64,000 nucleotides of DNA from Bedellia somnulentella (Eukaryota; Arthropoda; Insecta; Lepidoptera; Bedelliidae). The first letter of the stretch is position 1; the number at the start of each line of letters is the position of its first letter. Both the position numbers and the translations under genes were made by a program. The notes below the pieces were generated by a model. It did no database searches and was not told the origin of the DNA. It worked only from the letters and a program-made list of their open reading frames with translations. Where the stretch lies: contig OY755178.1 in NCBI GenBank assembly GCA_963576735.1, forward strand, positions 12,338,001 to 12,402,000, read 5' to 3'. Positions 1-11,744 of this stretch are shown here, piece after piece.

Positions 1-2145
1 TCTAGAGAGGTTACAGAGCGGCGGTATATAGGTGCTAAAGTACCTACACAAGAGTGTTTATTCATTCTCAGTTATAGCTTCAACCGGTATAACTGCGGTT
101 GTGATGAATTAGTTAACACTATGGGTTATAGAAAAACGTCAGCTAAGAATTATTTACCATTAAATACTTTATTAGACCTATTAAACAGTTGCATATATGT
201 CACTTTGAAGCGTATTAGTTATGTAAAATATTCTCAAGTAAGTATCATGCCGCTACTTGAGTATATTTACTAACCAATTGTATTTAGTTCTATAATAAAA
301 TTGTGTACCAGATCTAGTGTAACATCATGGCGAGATAATAATTGGCAGAAAGATAGTAAACATATAAGTATTCAAGTTATTGTGAAGTGAAAACGATCTG
401 CCGTTGTGATTTTACGGTAAGTGTATACCATGTTTTCCATCTCAATTTTAACGCGCTTGGAATTTATTAAAGATTTCCATAAAATTTCAAATTAAACATA
501 TAATAAATAACATAGACACTTAAATTTTTTACCATTTTTTGTATTTTTTTGTAGTTAGTAGCATTTTAAATAAAGTGGCATCAATGGAATGAAAAAATAA
601 CATGAGTAATAAAGTATTTTGATTTCAAATATTGAATAATTCAGTCAATTTATAGGTTAGTTCAACAAAACAATAATAATAGACTTAACAAGCAATAATA
701 GACTTAAATAATTACACTTATTATAGCCAAGACACTACAACCGGCTAAGCATTTTACAAACTGACTGGATTGGGGTTCTTCAATGAAGGAATCAATTATA
801 TACCTGTTGTTTTTTTCTTTTCAGACTATTGGCGGTCTCCTCACAAATATTAGCCTCTTCACTCAGTTTCCATTCGTATTCAAAGAGCTTACTTAAGAAA
901 TACGTCTATACGTTCTTGGTCATGATAAATCAATCTAGCCTAACGCGGCTTATTTTATACATATTTAAGTATCTAAAGGTTATCTGAATATTTTTTGTAA
1001 CGATGTGTGATACATAATTTATTTGACACAACAATGTTTTTCTTTATTATTTTATATTCGCAAGTCCCATGATTAAATCCCCAAAAGTGGCAGTCAAAAC
1101 TTAAAATTCGACAATCCAGCAGGAACTGAAACATGAAGACTGATTATAAGACATATATATACATGTCCGTGAGCGTTATAGTTCAATAGATATAACACCG
1201 CTTCGTAATATCTCAGAGGTATATATACTTCTAAATATCACGGAACATTGACGTCACGTGAATAAGAATTGGTCAGTGCTATTCAAAGCCAACACCACAC
1301 AATTAAGATACTTAATGACCTTTTATTTCACTCTTAGCTAGTAGCTGTGTAGTGTGGGAGATTCCTTTTTTTCTTGTTCTACGGAACCATGTTGTTATGC
1401 CTCCACTCGAACTTGACCAAAATTGCTCGTATTAGGGCTATTTAAATTTCTGCTTTGTAGCGAATCTTCTTTATTTTTCGTAACTACTGGAACAACATAA
1501 TCTAATAGGATATCATCAAAACTATTTGATGGTTTTGGGTCATTCGTACCAATATTACAGAATCCAAAAAGTACGACTTTCTTGTTGAATATATTAAGGC
1601 CTGCCTCGGAGTGTTAATAAAAGTCCATAGTTTTGTCTAACACTATTTCTTTTATAATATCTTTAAAGTGTACCTGCCTAGCGCCATTTGCTTTAATAAA
1701 GTGAACATTACAGCTTAAATCTATATAAATGAGTTGTTCAACACTTTTAGTATTTTGAGTTACTATACTCTTGACCAACTCTCTTTTACAACCAATACCT
1801 GCACCTTATATTCAATATAATACCTAAAGACTTATAAGACACTCCGCGGCAACAACTACACAACAATAAGTGTTAACGTGAGTCAGCGAGCACTGATGTG
1901 TAGATTTAGGTGCTACTAACAGGTTTGGGCTATAACATCTTAACGGTACTTGCTGCGATTAGCACTATTCTAACTCTAAAAACTGTTTAACACCGTTCAT
2001 TAAAGTTTTAGAACCACTGTTGGAGCTAAATTTATTTTCTAACTCCTCTATAACATTTTAAGTTAGAACTGAGATAATTATTACTCATTTAAACAGAGTA
2101 AAGCTATATTAAAACCTGCAATTGACACCAAAATGTTAGTTGGGA

Positions 2146-2335
2146 AGGAATTAGAAATTCCTCAGCCACTTTTGGAAAGTTGAGTGGGGAAAAGATGGTA
2201 AAGTAAAGGTTGTTGGTGATGGGTCTCCAACCGCATCGCCCAAACTCCTTAAAAGCCCCAATACCGTTAGTCGCGTCTTACGTACACCCACCAGAAGAAA
2301 TGGGGTAGTGCTATTCTACGCCGACTTTACACAGC
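2146..2335 (-). mobile_element. Family B retroposon, tail side missing
   Basis: It matches the reference from AAGGAATTAGAAATTCCTCA to ACACAGC; the tail-proximal 55 bp are absent. Confidence 0.78.
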
Positions 2336-2710
2336 AATTTGATTCTTCAACAATTTAAATTAATTCAAAAATAATTAAGAAAACTTCGTACATACCGCCA
2401 ACAATTTTATTTTAAACTTCGGGTCGAGAAGGCCTATGAACATTTCTGATTTTGTCCTGGCTGATCGCATGCTTAATAATTCAAGACTGCTAAAATCTAA
2501 AGGGATATTTTTAAATGCACATTTGCATATTTTTAGCACACTAGAAAACTCCACTAATTAACTGAATTTTAGTTAAAATATATTAAGTCAGGTTCATTAA
2601 ACTGTAACTTTGAAATATTTTATCTATGCCCGTCTGAATATTAAGTACGCATTACGGGTAAATTTAAGTAAGCATTACCTACGGTAACTTTTCTGCTGTA
2701 AAAATAAATA

Positions 2711-2775
2711 ACATGCATACACATACTCCCAGCTATAAATCCCTAGAAGGGGTAGCAAGAGTTTTTTCCCACTCA
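2711..2775 (-). repeat. Family B tail fragment
   Basis: Contains CATACTCCCAGCTATAAATC and CCTAGAAGGGGTAGC, the tail-proximal part only. Confidence 0.65.
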
Positions 2776-2849
2776 ATCACTTTAGGAGGTTGCTTGGGAA
2801 AAATATTGTATAATAAATATCCTCAAGTCAAGACTCAAACTTTCACACT

Positions 2850-3115
2850 GCATGTCCCAGAAAGGAACATCACGTGACATTGTCAATTGCTGTTCAGAGT
2901 ACTCACGTTTTGTTCGGACAGTGTACTCACTTGATAGGGGGCAAGCCTATCGCCGTTTGGTTTAAAGACACTGTCACAGAACTAAGTCCAACTTAGCCAT
3001 GTGGGTTTCCTCACAATGTTTTCCTTCACCGTTAACAACCATGGTAAATGAACCACACATATGACTTAAAAAAATAATTAATTGTGTGTGTGAGTGGGCA
3101 ATCAACCATATTGGA
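2850..3115 (-). repeat. SINE family A fragment
   Basis: A diverged antisense copy of the SINE body (blocks around ACATCACGTGACATTGTC, AGTGTACTCAC, CATGTGGGTTTCCTCAC). It lacks the tRNA-like head and runs directly into a fragment of family B. Confidence 0.75.
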
Positions 3116-3125
3116 CTATCACTTG

Positions 3126-3192
3126 GTCGCCTCTTGCGAACACCCACGGGAACACGAGAAGTAATAGCGTAGTGTTATTCTTAGCCGATACA
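3126..3192 (-). repeat. Family B head fragment fused to SINE family A
   Basis: GTCGCCTCTTGCGAACACCC through GCCGATACAGCA matches the head of family B and follows directly on family A sequence, so the two are joined. Confidence 0.6.
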
Positions 3193-3677
3193 GCATAAAT
3201 AAAATTATTATTTCATATTTAACGATATTATAAAGCAAACCAATGGTGAGTTTATAATGTTCCATATAATAGTGGTCACGATGCTCTTTATTCCCTTCTT
3301 ATTTTGTCTATATCATCAAGACTGCAACCAAGAATTGAATTGAAACAATTCCGGCGTGTCGCTCGCCATTCTAGTGTATTAAAAACACAATTTTATCATT
3401 GAGGAGCGTGAAGCATGAACCACGAAGTTGCTAAACTGTTCTACAACCAAATTATGAGTACGAAACAATCAGACTAATGCGAAACATTCATGAGTTGCAT
3501 TTTAAGTGATTGGAGTCTAGCAGTGCATAGAAACAGTAGATTAGCTGCTATTTTTTAATACCATCGTAGGGAATCAAAGTGTTTATATTTGATATTTGGA
3601 ATAAAATAATTAGTATAACATATATTTGTTTTCATACCAAAAACAATTTTTTGTCGATATATTCTACTCCAAATATA

Positions 3678-4040
3678 ATCTGAAGTATGGCAGCGAATGT
3701 TGGGTGTGGCAGAAAAAACATGAGAGAAGGGGGAATGCAGTACAGATGAGGTCCCTCAGAAAAATTTGCAATGTTTGATTATGTGATCGAGTGAGAAATA
3801 GCGTGAGTCGTAAAAGGTGCGAGAGAAAAGTTATATTGTAAAAAAGATAGAAAAAAGAATGTTAAGATGCTTAGGTCACATAGAGAGATGATGGTAAATT
3901 GATAAAAGAGATCCATTGAGCCAATGTGGAAGGTAATGTTAGTACAGGACGACCTCGGAGGACACATTTCCAAATAGAGTGTGTGCTCAAAAGGGCAGGC
4001 GTCCGAAGTATGAAGAATAAAAGTGAGATCTTATCAAGCA
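3678..4040 (+). pseudogene. RTE/BovB-type LINE reverse transcriptase, C-terminal remnant
   Basis: Conceptual translation, with at least one frameshift and several stops, gives YGSECWVWQKKHE, then MRSLRKICNV, DRVRNSVSRKRC and, after a shift, TGRPRRT. These are the classic post-RT motifs of insect RTE-like LINE proteins. It is 5'-truncated and clearly dead. Confidence 0.75.
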
Positions 4041-4404
4041 TGTCTCATGGTAAAGTAATATACTCTACTTTCCAGTAAACTCTACAAGATTTTTTTAGTT
4101 ATTATAATTAGTTTAGCGAGCTTCCGTACAGTGAAATAAAACACAACATTTAGATATTATACTTAGTTGGATGAATTAATAAAATCTTACACAATCAACA
4201 TTATCTTAAATTTTACAACTTGACTTGTGCAATTTAAACTCAAGAATAGTTAATTTATGCAAAACGTAACTCATTTAAAGACACTACATCGAAGGATTTG
4301 ATAGGAGTAAAACTGAGAACATTCAATTAGTAAGGCTATACAACGCATGTTTAGAGGATGGTATAAGTGTTAAGAGAAACAAAAAACATTCTTTTAAATA
4401 CTTA

Positions 4405-4656
4405 TACATACATACATACATATACTCACGGCTATAAATCCCTAGAAGTGGTATCCAGAGCTAAGGAATTAGAACTTCCTCAGCCACATTTAAAAAGTTG
4501 AGTGGGGAAAAGAAGGTAATCTAAGGGTTGTTGGTGATGGTTCTCCAACCACATCGCCCAAAAATCCCTTAAAGCCTCAATGCCGTTAGTCGCCTCTTAC
4601 GTACACACCCACCGGAAGAAATGGGGTAGTGCTATTCTAAGCTGACACTACACAGC
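4405..4656 (-). mobile_element. Family B retroposon, near full length
   Basis: About 250 bp matching the reference copy at 53.2 kb from the tail (TACATACATACATACATATA) to CACAGC. No clear target duplication. Confidence 0.8.
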
Positions 4657-5136
4657 ATAAAGATGGCTTAAAAAGATAGATATGTATAGACATATTTAGG
4701 TTTTTGTTGAGATAATATCTGAATTTATTAATCTTATCTTTTTTTTACCACATCATCTACTGCATTTTTCCACGAGATATAGGCTATAATCCTAAAAGCT
4801 TGTACCTGTGTGAAATCAAGACGGATTGCAATGACTAATATAATTTAGGTCTTGACTTCAATATGATGCCATGCCATGATCTGATTACCAAATTTATCAG
4901 AAATTGAAAGGCTCTTGGCGGTAACGAATACGAATAAGATATGCTATATATACCTTATACCATATTTAAAAAAAAAATACTCAATGCTTTTTTTAATCGT
5001 ATATTTTATTTTTTTTATTTTCATCTACACAGTGGCCATTAATCTTGTAGGATATTTTTAGAACTATTTTTAGACCACTTTGCTGTTTTCTGTATGTTAT
5101 TTATGATACATCGTATTCAGATTACTTCATTTTTGG

Positions 5137-5262
5137 GCACAAAGTGGGCAGGCGTAACGCCGCTTGCTGCGAATTCGAATTAATACACTGTCACTCGACT
5201 AAGTATAACTCAGCCATGTGGGTTTCGTCACGATGACTACCCTCACCGTTAAAAAACGAGTG
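5137..5262 (-). repeat. SINE family A fragment
   Basis: A short internal piece of the family A body (AATACACTGTCACTCGACTA, CATGTGGGTTTCGTCAC). Diverged, and followed by a small (GAA)n microsatellite at about 5271-5285. Confidence 0.65.
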
Positions 5263-5650
5263 TTCCCACTGAAGAAGAAGAAGAAGACTCAGTAGTCTTT
5301 TGTTGTCAGGAGTTACATTTTAGGACCAACTATATTTTACCCATACAAGCATAACCACATGCGGCAAAAAGACAAGCAAACTTTTTATTGGTAAAGTTTC
5401 CGTATGAAAGCGGGGATAAATTATGCTTCTAGTCATTCATTTATTCATTGTTCATACTAACATTATAAGAAGGTGAACTTTGTATCCGTGTTTTTAAGGG
5501 CTTATCTTTAAAAATGGTGAGCCACTCATAAAAAATATTTTACAGTCGGAAAAGTACACTATTATATATCGTCTCGCTAAATTTCACAAGGGGTGAGCAA
5601 TTATTAAAAAACATACATAGAGAAAACACTTCCCGAAAAAAAAAAACAAA

Positions 5651-5762
5651 GGATAGAAAAATTTCGCACTGGAAGCCAATGTAGCTCAATTGGCAGAGCG
5701 ACGGGGGCGTATACCCGAGGTTGCGGGTTCGAACCCCGCCGGAGTCGAAATTTTTCTTTCCT
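5651..5762 (+). repeat. tRNA-like sequence flanked by a short inverted repeat
   Basis: The interior has a good A box (TAGCTCAATTGG, 5682-5693) and a perfect T-arm/B box (GCGGG TTCGAAC CCCGC, 5724-5740). The 7-bp acceptor stem cannot form, however, and the anticodon loop has no T33, so this is not a functional tRNA. The whole is flanked by near-perfect inverted copies of AGAAAAATTTCG (about 5655-5666 and 5746-5757). It may be a tRNA pseudogene captured in a hairpin or a tRNA-derived mobile unit. Confidence 0.6.
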
Positions 5763-6834
5763 TTATTAATTAGTAATAATCTCCACGTGAGGTTTTCATG
5801 AACAAAAACATTAAAAAAAACACTTCCCGTCCGAAGCTGGGGTGATCCACTAATTGACAAAATAAATTAGGAAAGAATAGTGGAAGTAAAATATTACCCA
5901 GATTATGTTATTATTAAATACATTGTTTTTTTTTGTGATTGATGAATGTTTAATTCAATATCGTAAATTGTAACATTGTTCTCAAAACAGAGGTAAATAA
6001 ATAATATTCTGTATTGCTAATATTCTCATAAAAAATATTGGTAGGCGGTATTATTTAATATTATCATTATCTTACAAGGAAAGTACATGACCCCATATCA
6101 ATCTCATTAAGAAGCGGCAGAAACTATTCTTGTATAAATTTATGTATGTTGTGTTTATGTTACATTGTCACTGCAACACCCACTTTTTTAATATGGTTAA
6201 TAAGTTAGTTAGTTCGTATTATTATCATTTTGCAATAATTAAATGTAATTAATTATCTATTAACATGATAAAAGTTTATTATCACTGAAAGTCATTAACC
6301 GTAGAAAACAAGTTAAGCCGACAACGCCCCAAGCGGTCAAGTTAGGAACTATCTAAACATACAGAGCGTGCGATGCCCGTTCTTCCATTCACGTTCAAAG
6401 CAAGTAAAGTGATATGAAATGAATGTTTTTTGCAGAAATGTAATGTCGAGTACATTCAGTGTTTTACGCAACTGACAGCGTTTCACTAACGTCGGAAGGA
6501 AACCCAAGAGGATACGTTCCGGTCGAATAACACACGGTTCGGAAAATGCTCATCATGCACACATATGAATCAGTATTTTTATACGGGTCACGGGTGTGTG
6601 ACTCATAAAATATGTATTCATACGCATAAAAAGATTAATTTATTTAACTAAACATAATAAAATGACTGTCTATATACAACATGACAACGATATACTTAAA
6701 AATCAAATATTTCATGCTCGTGTAATTAACACAAAGAAAAAAATGTTGAGTATGGTTGCACAGTATAATTTAAGACAATAAATTAATAAAAGTTCAAGAT
6801 AATAAATATAAAAGCACATTTTCAAAAAAAAATG

Positions 6835-6907
6835 TGATTCCGGCCAGGATCGAACTGGCGGCCTTCTGCGTGTAAAGCAGATGTGATAACCACTACACCA
6901 CGGAACC
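6835..6907 (-). tRNA. tRNA-Val (anticodon TAC)
   Basis: A full 73-nt cloverleaf on the minus strand. The acceptor GGTTCCG pairs with CGGAATC (one G-U), the D-arm contains TGTAGTGGTTA, and the anticodon stem TCTGC/GCAGA carries loop TTTACAC with anticodon TAC. The T-arm is GCCAG/CTGGC around TTCGATC, with discriminator A. There is no intron. A T9 run (complement of 6824-6832) three bases past the 3' end is a strong Pol III terminator. All invariant bases are intact, so this is probably a functional gene. Confidence 0.95.
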
Positions 6908-7384
6908 GTTGAACAAAGCGGTAAATTAATCGTATGTATACAGTTACTATATTGCTATAACATAAATCGATACCACATCACATCCCGTTTGTTAGAAGTC
7001 AAGGTTAAGGCCCCATAATATTTTGTAAGTTTTAAATCAGTTCTGGTTCAAGCTGTTCATTATCTCTATATTATAATACAACTGCCTTCGTAAGATATGA
7101 GTGTGCTTACTTACTTTTGTTTTTCTTGATTTATACTTTACTAATACACATTCATACTATATTCATACAAATATTCTAAAAAAACTTTTTAAAAAAACGG
7201 ATGTATCTCCAAGCCCTGGTTGGTACAAAATAATGTTTAATATAAAATATAAATATGTATAGTAAATAGTATTGTAACATTATATTGTGTTGAAGTAACC
7301 AAATTAGGTACTTAAAAATTTTGATGAGGCTTTACAAGCAAAATCTTTAATATTTACCAATAGTTGTTTCTTTTTTTAAAATAA

Positions 7385-7770
7385 ACTTTTGTTTTTACAT
7401 ATACTCACGGCTATAAACACCAAAAAACCAAGTCGTCAAGGCCCCTTTTATAGGTGGGGAAAACATAGCAAACGCACACATTCACAAATATTATAACAAA
7501 CAAAACCATTTATTGCTTAGAGAAAAAGATAACTACATTTTATACGGTTTAGTTAAGACACAACCCTGGTACTTCTTTTCATCAAGGTTTGTGGTGGTAC
7601 ACCCTGTCACACTAACTAACGCTATAAGTTCCAATTGGGGTAGGCAGAGGCTATCCATCGCCACTTTGTATGATCCTGGCTACCTCTCGAGCTTCATCTA
7701 CATGCCCTTTTATTTTTTACACTTCGGTCACCTGCATGTTACACACTCCATTGATTAGAGAGAGTACAGT
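7385..7770 (+). repeat. Repeat family C (also at 16.96 kb)
   Basis: Shares a block (CCAATTGGGGTAGGCAGAGG...CACTTTGTATGATCCTGGC) with 16990-17080. It opens with a family-B-like TACATATACTCACGGC. The open frame at 7513-7758 crosses it and has no protein resemblance, so it is not a gene. Confidence 0.6.
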
Positions 7771-7844
7771 ATCTGCCTCCGTAGTGTCGCAGTCTGGAAG
7801 GATATTGCAGGCTTGTATCACCTGATTATCCGAAAATTAAGATG

Positions 7845-8015
7845 ATTCCGTGCTTCGGAGGGCACGTTAAACCGTCGGTCCCGGCTAGTATTACGGTAGT
7901 AGTTATTAGTCTGCCAACCCGCAATTGGCCAGCGTGGTGGACTATGGCAAACCGCCCTATATATAGGGTAGGCTCGAACCCCTTGGTGGGGACATATATG
8001 GGCTGTGAGAAGAAG
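7845..8015 (+). repeat. Interspersed-repeat fragment of lepidopteran type
   Basis: GTGCTTCGGAGGGCACGTTA, CCGTCGGTCCCGGCTA, CCAACCCGCAATTGGCCAGC and GGTAGGCTCGAACCCC look like a retroelement-derived repeat I recognise from lepidopteran genomes. The last part recurs, diverged, at 30338-30385. Confidence 0.55.
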
Positions 8016-8104
8016 TAAAAAAGAGGTAGGCGGTTAAAATAACAACTATTTGTTCAGGTTTGGGTAATGGGAATAAAAAGGCATTCATAATAATAAAATC
8101 CATC

Positions 8105-8110
8105 TTTATT
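8105..8110 (-). terminator. Candidate distal polyadenylation signal (AATAAA)
   Basis: A canonical hexamer on the minus strand, followed downstream by TTTTTATTCCC at about 8076-8066. It sits where the repeat-poor tract after the cytohesin stop ends and repeat-rich intergenic DNA begins. A hexamer is common by chance in AT-rich DNA, so this is tentative. Confidence 0.35.
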
Positions 8111-8251
8111 ATTTTCCATTTGTTACAAAATTATTTACAACACCATTGTTACGCATATATTTCACATTTCGTCATCACTATGGGATACTATTCAATACAT
8201 ACGCAAATTTACAGCTCTACAAAGTAATGTGCTAAATTACATACAGCAAAG

Positions 8252-8376
8252 GTAGCAAGAGGTGGGTAAGAGCGGGTATGTCACGTAAGAAGTGAGATAT
8301 TGGTAGATTTTATATGATTCATCTGTCAGTTTCTCACTTCCTACGTGACTTGCTCGCTCTCACAAGCCTTATGCTA
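8252..8376. mobile_element. Palindromic MITE in the putative cytohesin 3' UTR
   Basis: The arms 8266-8298 (AAGAGCGGGTATGTCACGTA, AGAAGTGAG) and 8330-8361 (CTCACTTCCTACGTGACTTG, CTCGCTCTCAC) are inverted repeats around a 31-nt loop, with weaker pairing extending outward. If transcribed as part of the 3' UTR it would form a stem of about 32 bp with mismatches. Confidence 0.7.
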
Positions 8377-11300
8377 CGGGGGATGGTATAGTTGGCAACA
8401 ATCATCTTGACAGTATATTCGATTACGGATAGACGCTTTCGTTTTCTAGAGGCAACCTAACAGCTATAAATATGTGATATTTTTTGCGACACAAAATGCC
8501 GCAATCACTATGTGCCTTGTCACAAGTAATGGTAGCTGATTCCTAATACCCATCAGAGAATGTATGGCTCGGCCGGAGAAATTATGCACATAAAGAAGCT
8601 ATACAGTCTATAACTACTATCTAATCATTATCATTTACGTGTAAAAAGGCAATAGAGTTGCATTGTACAAAAGCAATGCTTAACCATACGATCATTTTGC
8701 GCCGTATAAAAATACAACACACTTTAACAGCTCTTAGGCCCCCTAAGAGTTATTATTACATCAAATATTTCTGCGCAATAACGCCATTATTTCAAGATGT
8801 TTTCCGCTCACTATAATCCAACAAAACAGATCAATATAAAGCATCTAACAACAGAATCAATACATATCAATTACGAACTCAGTTCTAAGTGGGAATGCAT
8901 GATGTATTCACACGACAGCCTTCGGCATGAATAAACACATTGGTTTTAGAAGCACCTTGGAGCTATAAGCGAATATTCATCTAAGAGTCTCATCAAACAA
9001 AATTCTTTACTTTACCATTTTCATGATTCAGTATAATATAATACTTCCTTAAGAAATTATTGTCACGCAAGTAAATAAACCTCAAAGTTATTCACTTATG
9101 GGAATACCTGAACTTCAGTACTACCCGTAAAAGACGTAATATTTCATTATTGGGGTATCAATAAGACAACTATAGGTATTACAAAATAAGAAGCCGACAT
9201 GAGCTAGCATAAGATTTGTACTTTTTTTCTTCCATGCTCTTCAATCCTGTCATAGGTTTATTGTAATGAAAATTTTTCAAAGTTAGCGCTCTATAATCTT
9301 CTTATTCATACTTCAATATGTATAGCACTGGTTAAATAACATTTATTTTTGCCATCGTATAATTTAAATCTCTAGCATTTGCGATTTCGATAGTGAGGCG
9401 ACTCTTATTCATTAATTCGCCTAACCGTAAGTTAAGGCATAATCTTAATACATTAATGTCACATGTTTCTTTAAGAGCTGTAAGTTCTTTCTTTTTTATT
9501 TTCTTACCAGTTTGAATCTACGACATGACCATAGGTCCATATTTCACATCTTTTAAAACTGGCTCTTATTGAAATTAATTTCAGTGTTACATACAAGTAC
9601 ATTATTTGCCGTTAGTCACTGTTTTTTACACATTTATATGAGAAGTTTATTTGAGGTCCTTTTAAAGGATGATATCAATGATAAATAAATGAATAGTTTA
9701 AGGTATCTCATATGTGATGCAGCAATAAACATTGTTGTATGGTTTTTTACATATGTATTTTGAACAAAATATTTTACTAGCTTAATTCAATCAGTATTAA
9801 TTTCAGTGTATTAAATCATTATCATTCATTTCACATCATTAAAGCTTAATACATAAGTATTTTTATATAATCATAATAATCAAAACACATTCTTCCTCCT
9901 ACTTTATACAACGTTAATATGACGGAAACTATTTCGCAATCCGATGTTCAATACATCGTAATATATTATAAGGGCTGTTCCTAAATTAATAATATTTAAA
10001 AACTCAACATCCGACCCTTTTAACCGTATGTACACAACCTCCCCTACATTAAATCTATTTATACAACTGTACAACTACATAGCTATAATACTTATTCCAA
10101 TACAATCTGTGTTAACAATTGAACGTAATATAAATTATACTAAGTATATATAATAATATAAAGTTTGGGCAACAAATATTTGGCTAAATATATTAAATAA
10201 ATGTTGCTATTGTCGACAAACGAGAACTTTAATGTTAAATCAACGAAATAATTATCATTGGCTCTACATATAGTTGTGCTCATAAAATAAGGCATAATAT
10301 TATAAGAAGCGAACACATACGCAAACCAAATCGTAATTTAACATACAAATTTCAGTCTTGCCTTACTGGACAATACACGGTACACACGCACTACTTATTT
10401 GATTATTTTAAATTAAACTCTAAGCAATTTAGAATTTCACTATCATTGAATTTTTTTTTAATTTAAGCCCAAATATGTTTCATTTTTTAACGTAAGTATC
10501 CGAATCATATTGTGAATAAACAAGTACAGCAATAATTGAGATACAAAATTCATGTTATGATATATTGTCACCACTGCCAAATAAATAATTTATTCTATAC
10601 AGAGGCTATTATTTCGAGACATTCTCATTTCAGATATCTCCTTACTAAAAGAGCTAAAGAAAATCATACGTTTTTGTAAAAGATACCGTCTGAGAATCAT
10701 ATTTTAACTACTAAAACTAAACTGAAGAAAATAGATTTATATTTTATTTAATATTAGGTCACATTTTATGTTATTTAATTTATTAAACAACATTAGGTCA
10801 AAATTACTTAAGCTGAGTATCGCTTACCCATTTTATATCAAATTAACTGAAAGTCACACTTCATCTATCCAACAAATCATAAAACGAGAACAATGGGACG
10901 AATCATCAAACTCCTTATATCCTAAAAACTACATTGTCATTTATGTACATAATAAATTGACACACAAAAATTTTACTTCATTTCCATACAAATAATCAGT
11001 CACTTTAACAACAAATACATTCGTCATAACATGACAATCAGACAAAAAATTATGTTGGTCCTATAAAACTTGGATCTCATACAACTGTTACTCACATTTC
11101 ATTGCATTACTTGTTTTCGTCACTATTTCAGCCAAGCTAAATAACTTTGTGAAAATATTTAAAGTTATGCACAATTTGGTATCAACATTGGATATTAACT
11201 AAGTTTTGCATTATCACATAAAATTTCATAGTTGTCCCAAATCCCAATACCAAATCTAACTACATTGTATATCGCATAAACCGATAATTTACATATATAG

Positions 11301-11605
11301 GCACAAATGAATACATATCTAATTGATTCCAGTTCCTTGAATCGTCTATCCAAAATACATGTTCAATACAGTCATTTCACTTGGACATTGGTCACTTAAA
11401 CGAATATCACTTTACACTGTTTCTTCATTATAATGTACTGGGTGTAGATTGATGTTAATGTTAACACCATAGCACAACTGATGTACAATCAATGTGCTAA
11501 ACTTTGTCTTATACGACTCAAGTTTCTTCAAATTGATATCACTGCGGTACAAAAGTTCTTGATACTTTTCCATACTAAAAACGGTATTTCTCCATATTTT
11601 CCATA

Positions 11606-11744
11606 CTAATGTGAACTCGAGTGTATATTATGTTGAGCTTTCTTCTTGCGTTGTGCGAGCATATCGTAGAAAGGGTTATGGCTGATGGACCGACGAAGAC
11701 ATTCTATCCATTCGTCTCTTTCTTCCGCTGTTGCTGCTGACATT
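11606..11744 (-). CDS. step: Cytohesin coding exon 9 (PH C-terminal helix, polybasic tail, stop)
   Basis: The acceptor is CTTTTCCAG. One base completes R370, followed by 45 codons and TAG at 11608-11606. It encodes [20 protein letters not shown], then [17 protein letters not shown] and a short HNIHSSSH end. The E-E-W helix, (N/D)PFY(D/E)ML motif and polybasic RKKK are diagnostic of cytohesins. In mammals the polybasic region cooperates with the PH domain in membrane binding and autoinhibition. Confidence 0.96.

Larger units (their letters stand above)
1..8084. other. Intergenic region downstream of cytohesin
   Basis: AT-rich, with no coding exon recognised on either strand. It holds the dead RTE LINE, family A, B and C repeats, the tRNA-like hairpin and the tRNA-Val gene listed separately. 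In 1-2100, 5900-6800 and 6920-7380 I see nothing beyond unique AT-rich sequence. A slightly GC-richer patch at 6300-6540 has no convincing ORF. Confidence 0.6.
8085..11605 (-). other. Probable long 3' UTR of the cytohesin gene
   Basis: This is 3.5 kb of AT-rich sequence after the cytohesin stop with no convincing ORF. Apart from one small MITE at about 8252-8376 it is free of the SINE and LINE fragments that litter both sides, which suggests constraint. A minus-strand AATAAA (8110-8105) is followed about 20 nt on by a T-rich stretch, a reasonable cleavage site near 8085-8090. A Pumilio-type TGTAAATA (8139-8132, minus) lies just upstream. Other AATAAA hexamers occur earlier and could serve shorter forms. 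The extent is inference and needs transcript evidence. Confidence 0.5.

Noticed and set aside
5540..5860. Minus-strand 106-codon ORF
   Set aside because: It reads through the tRNA-like hairpin, which explains the GGVRTRNLGYTPPSLCQLSY text.
7513..7758. Plus-strand 81-codon ORF
   Set aside because: Lies in repeat family C, of which another copy (17.0 kb) does not preserve the frame.
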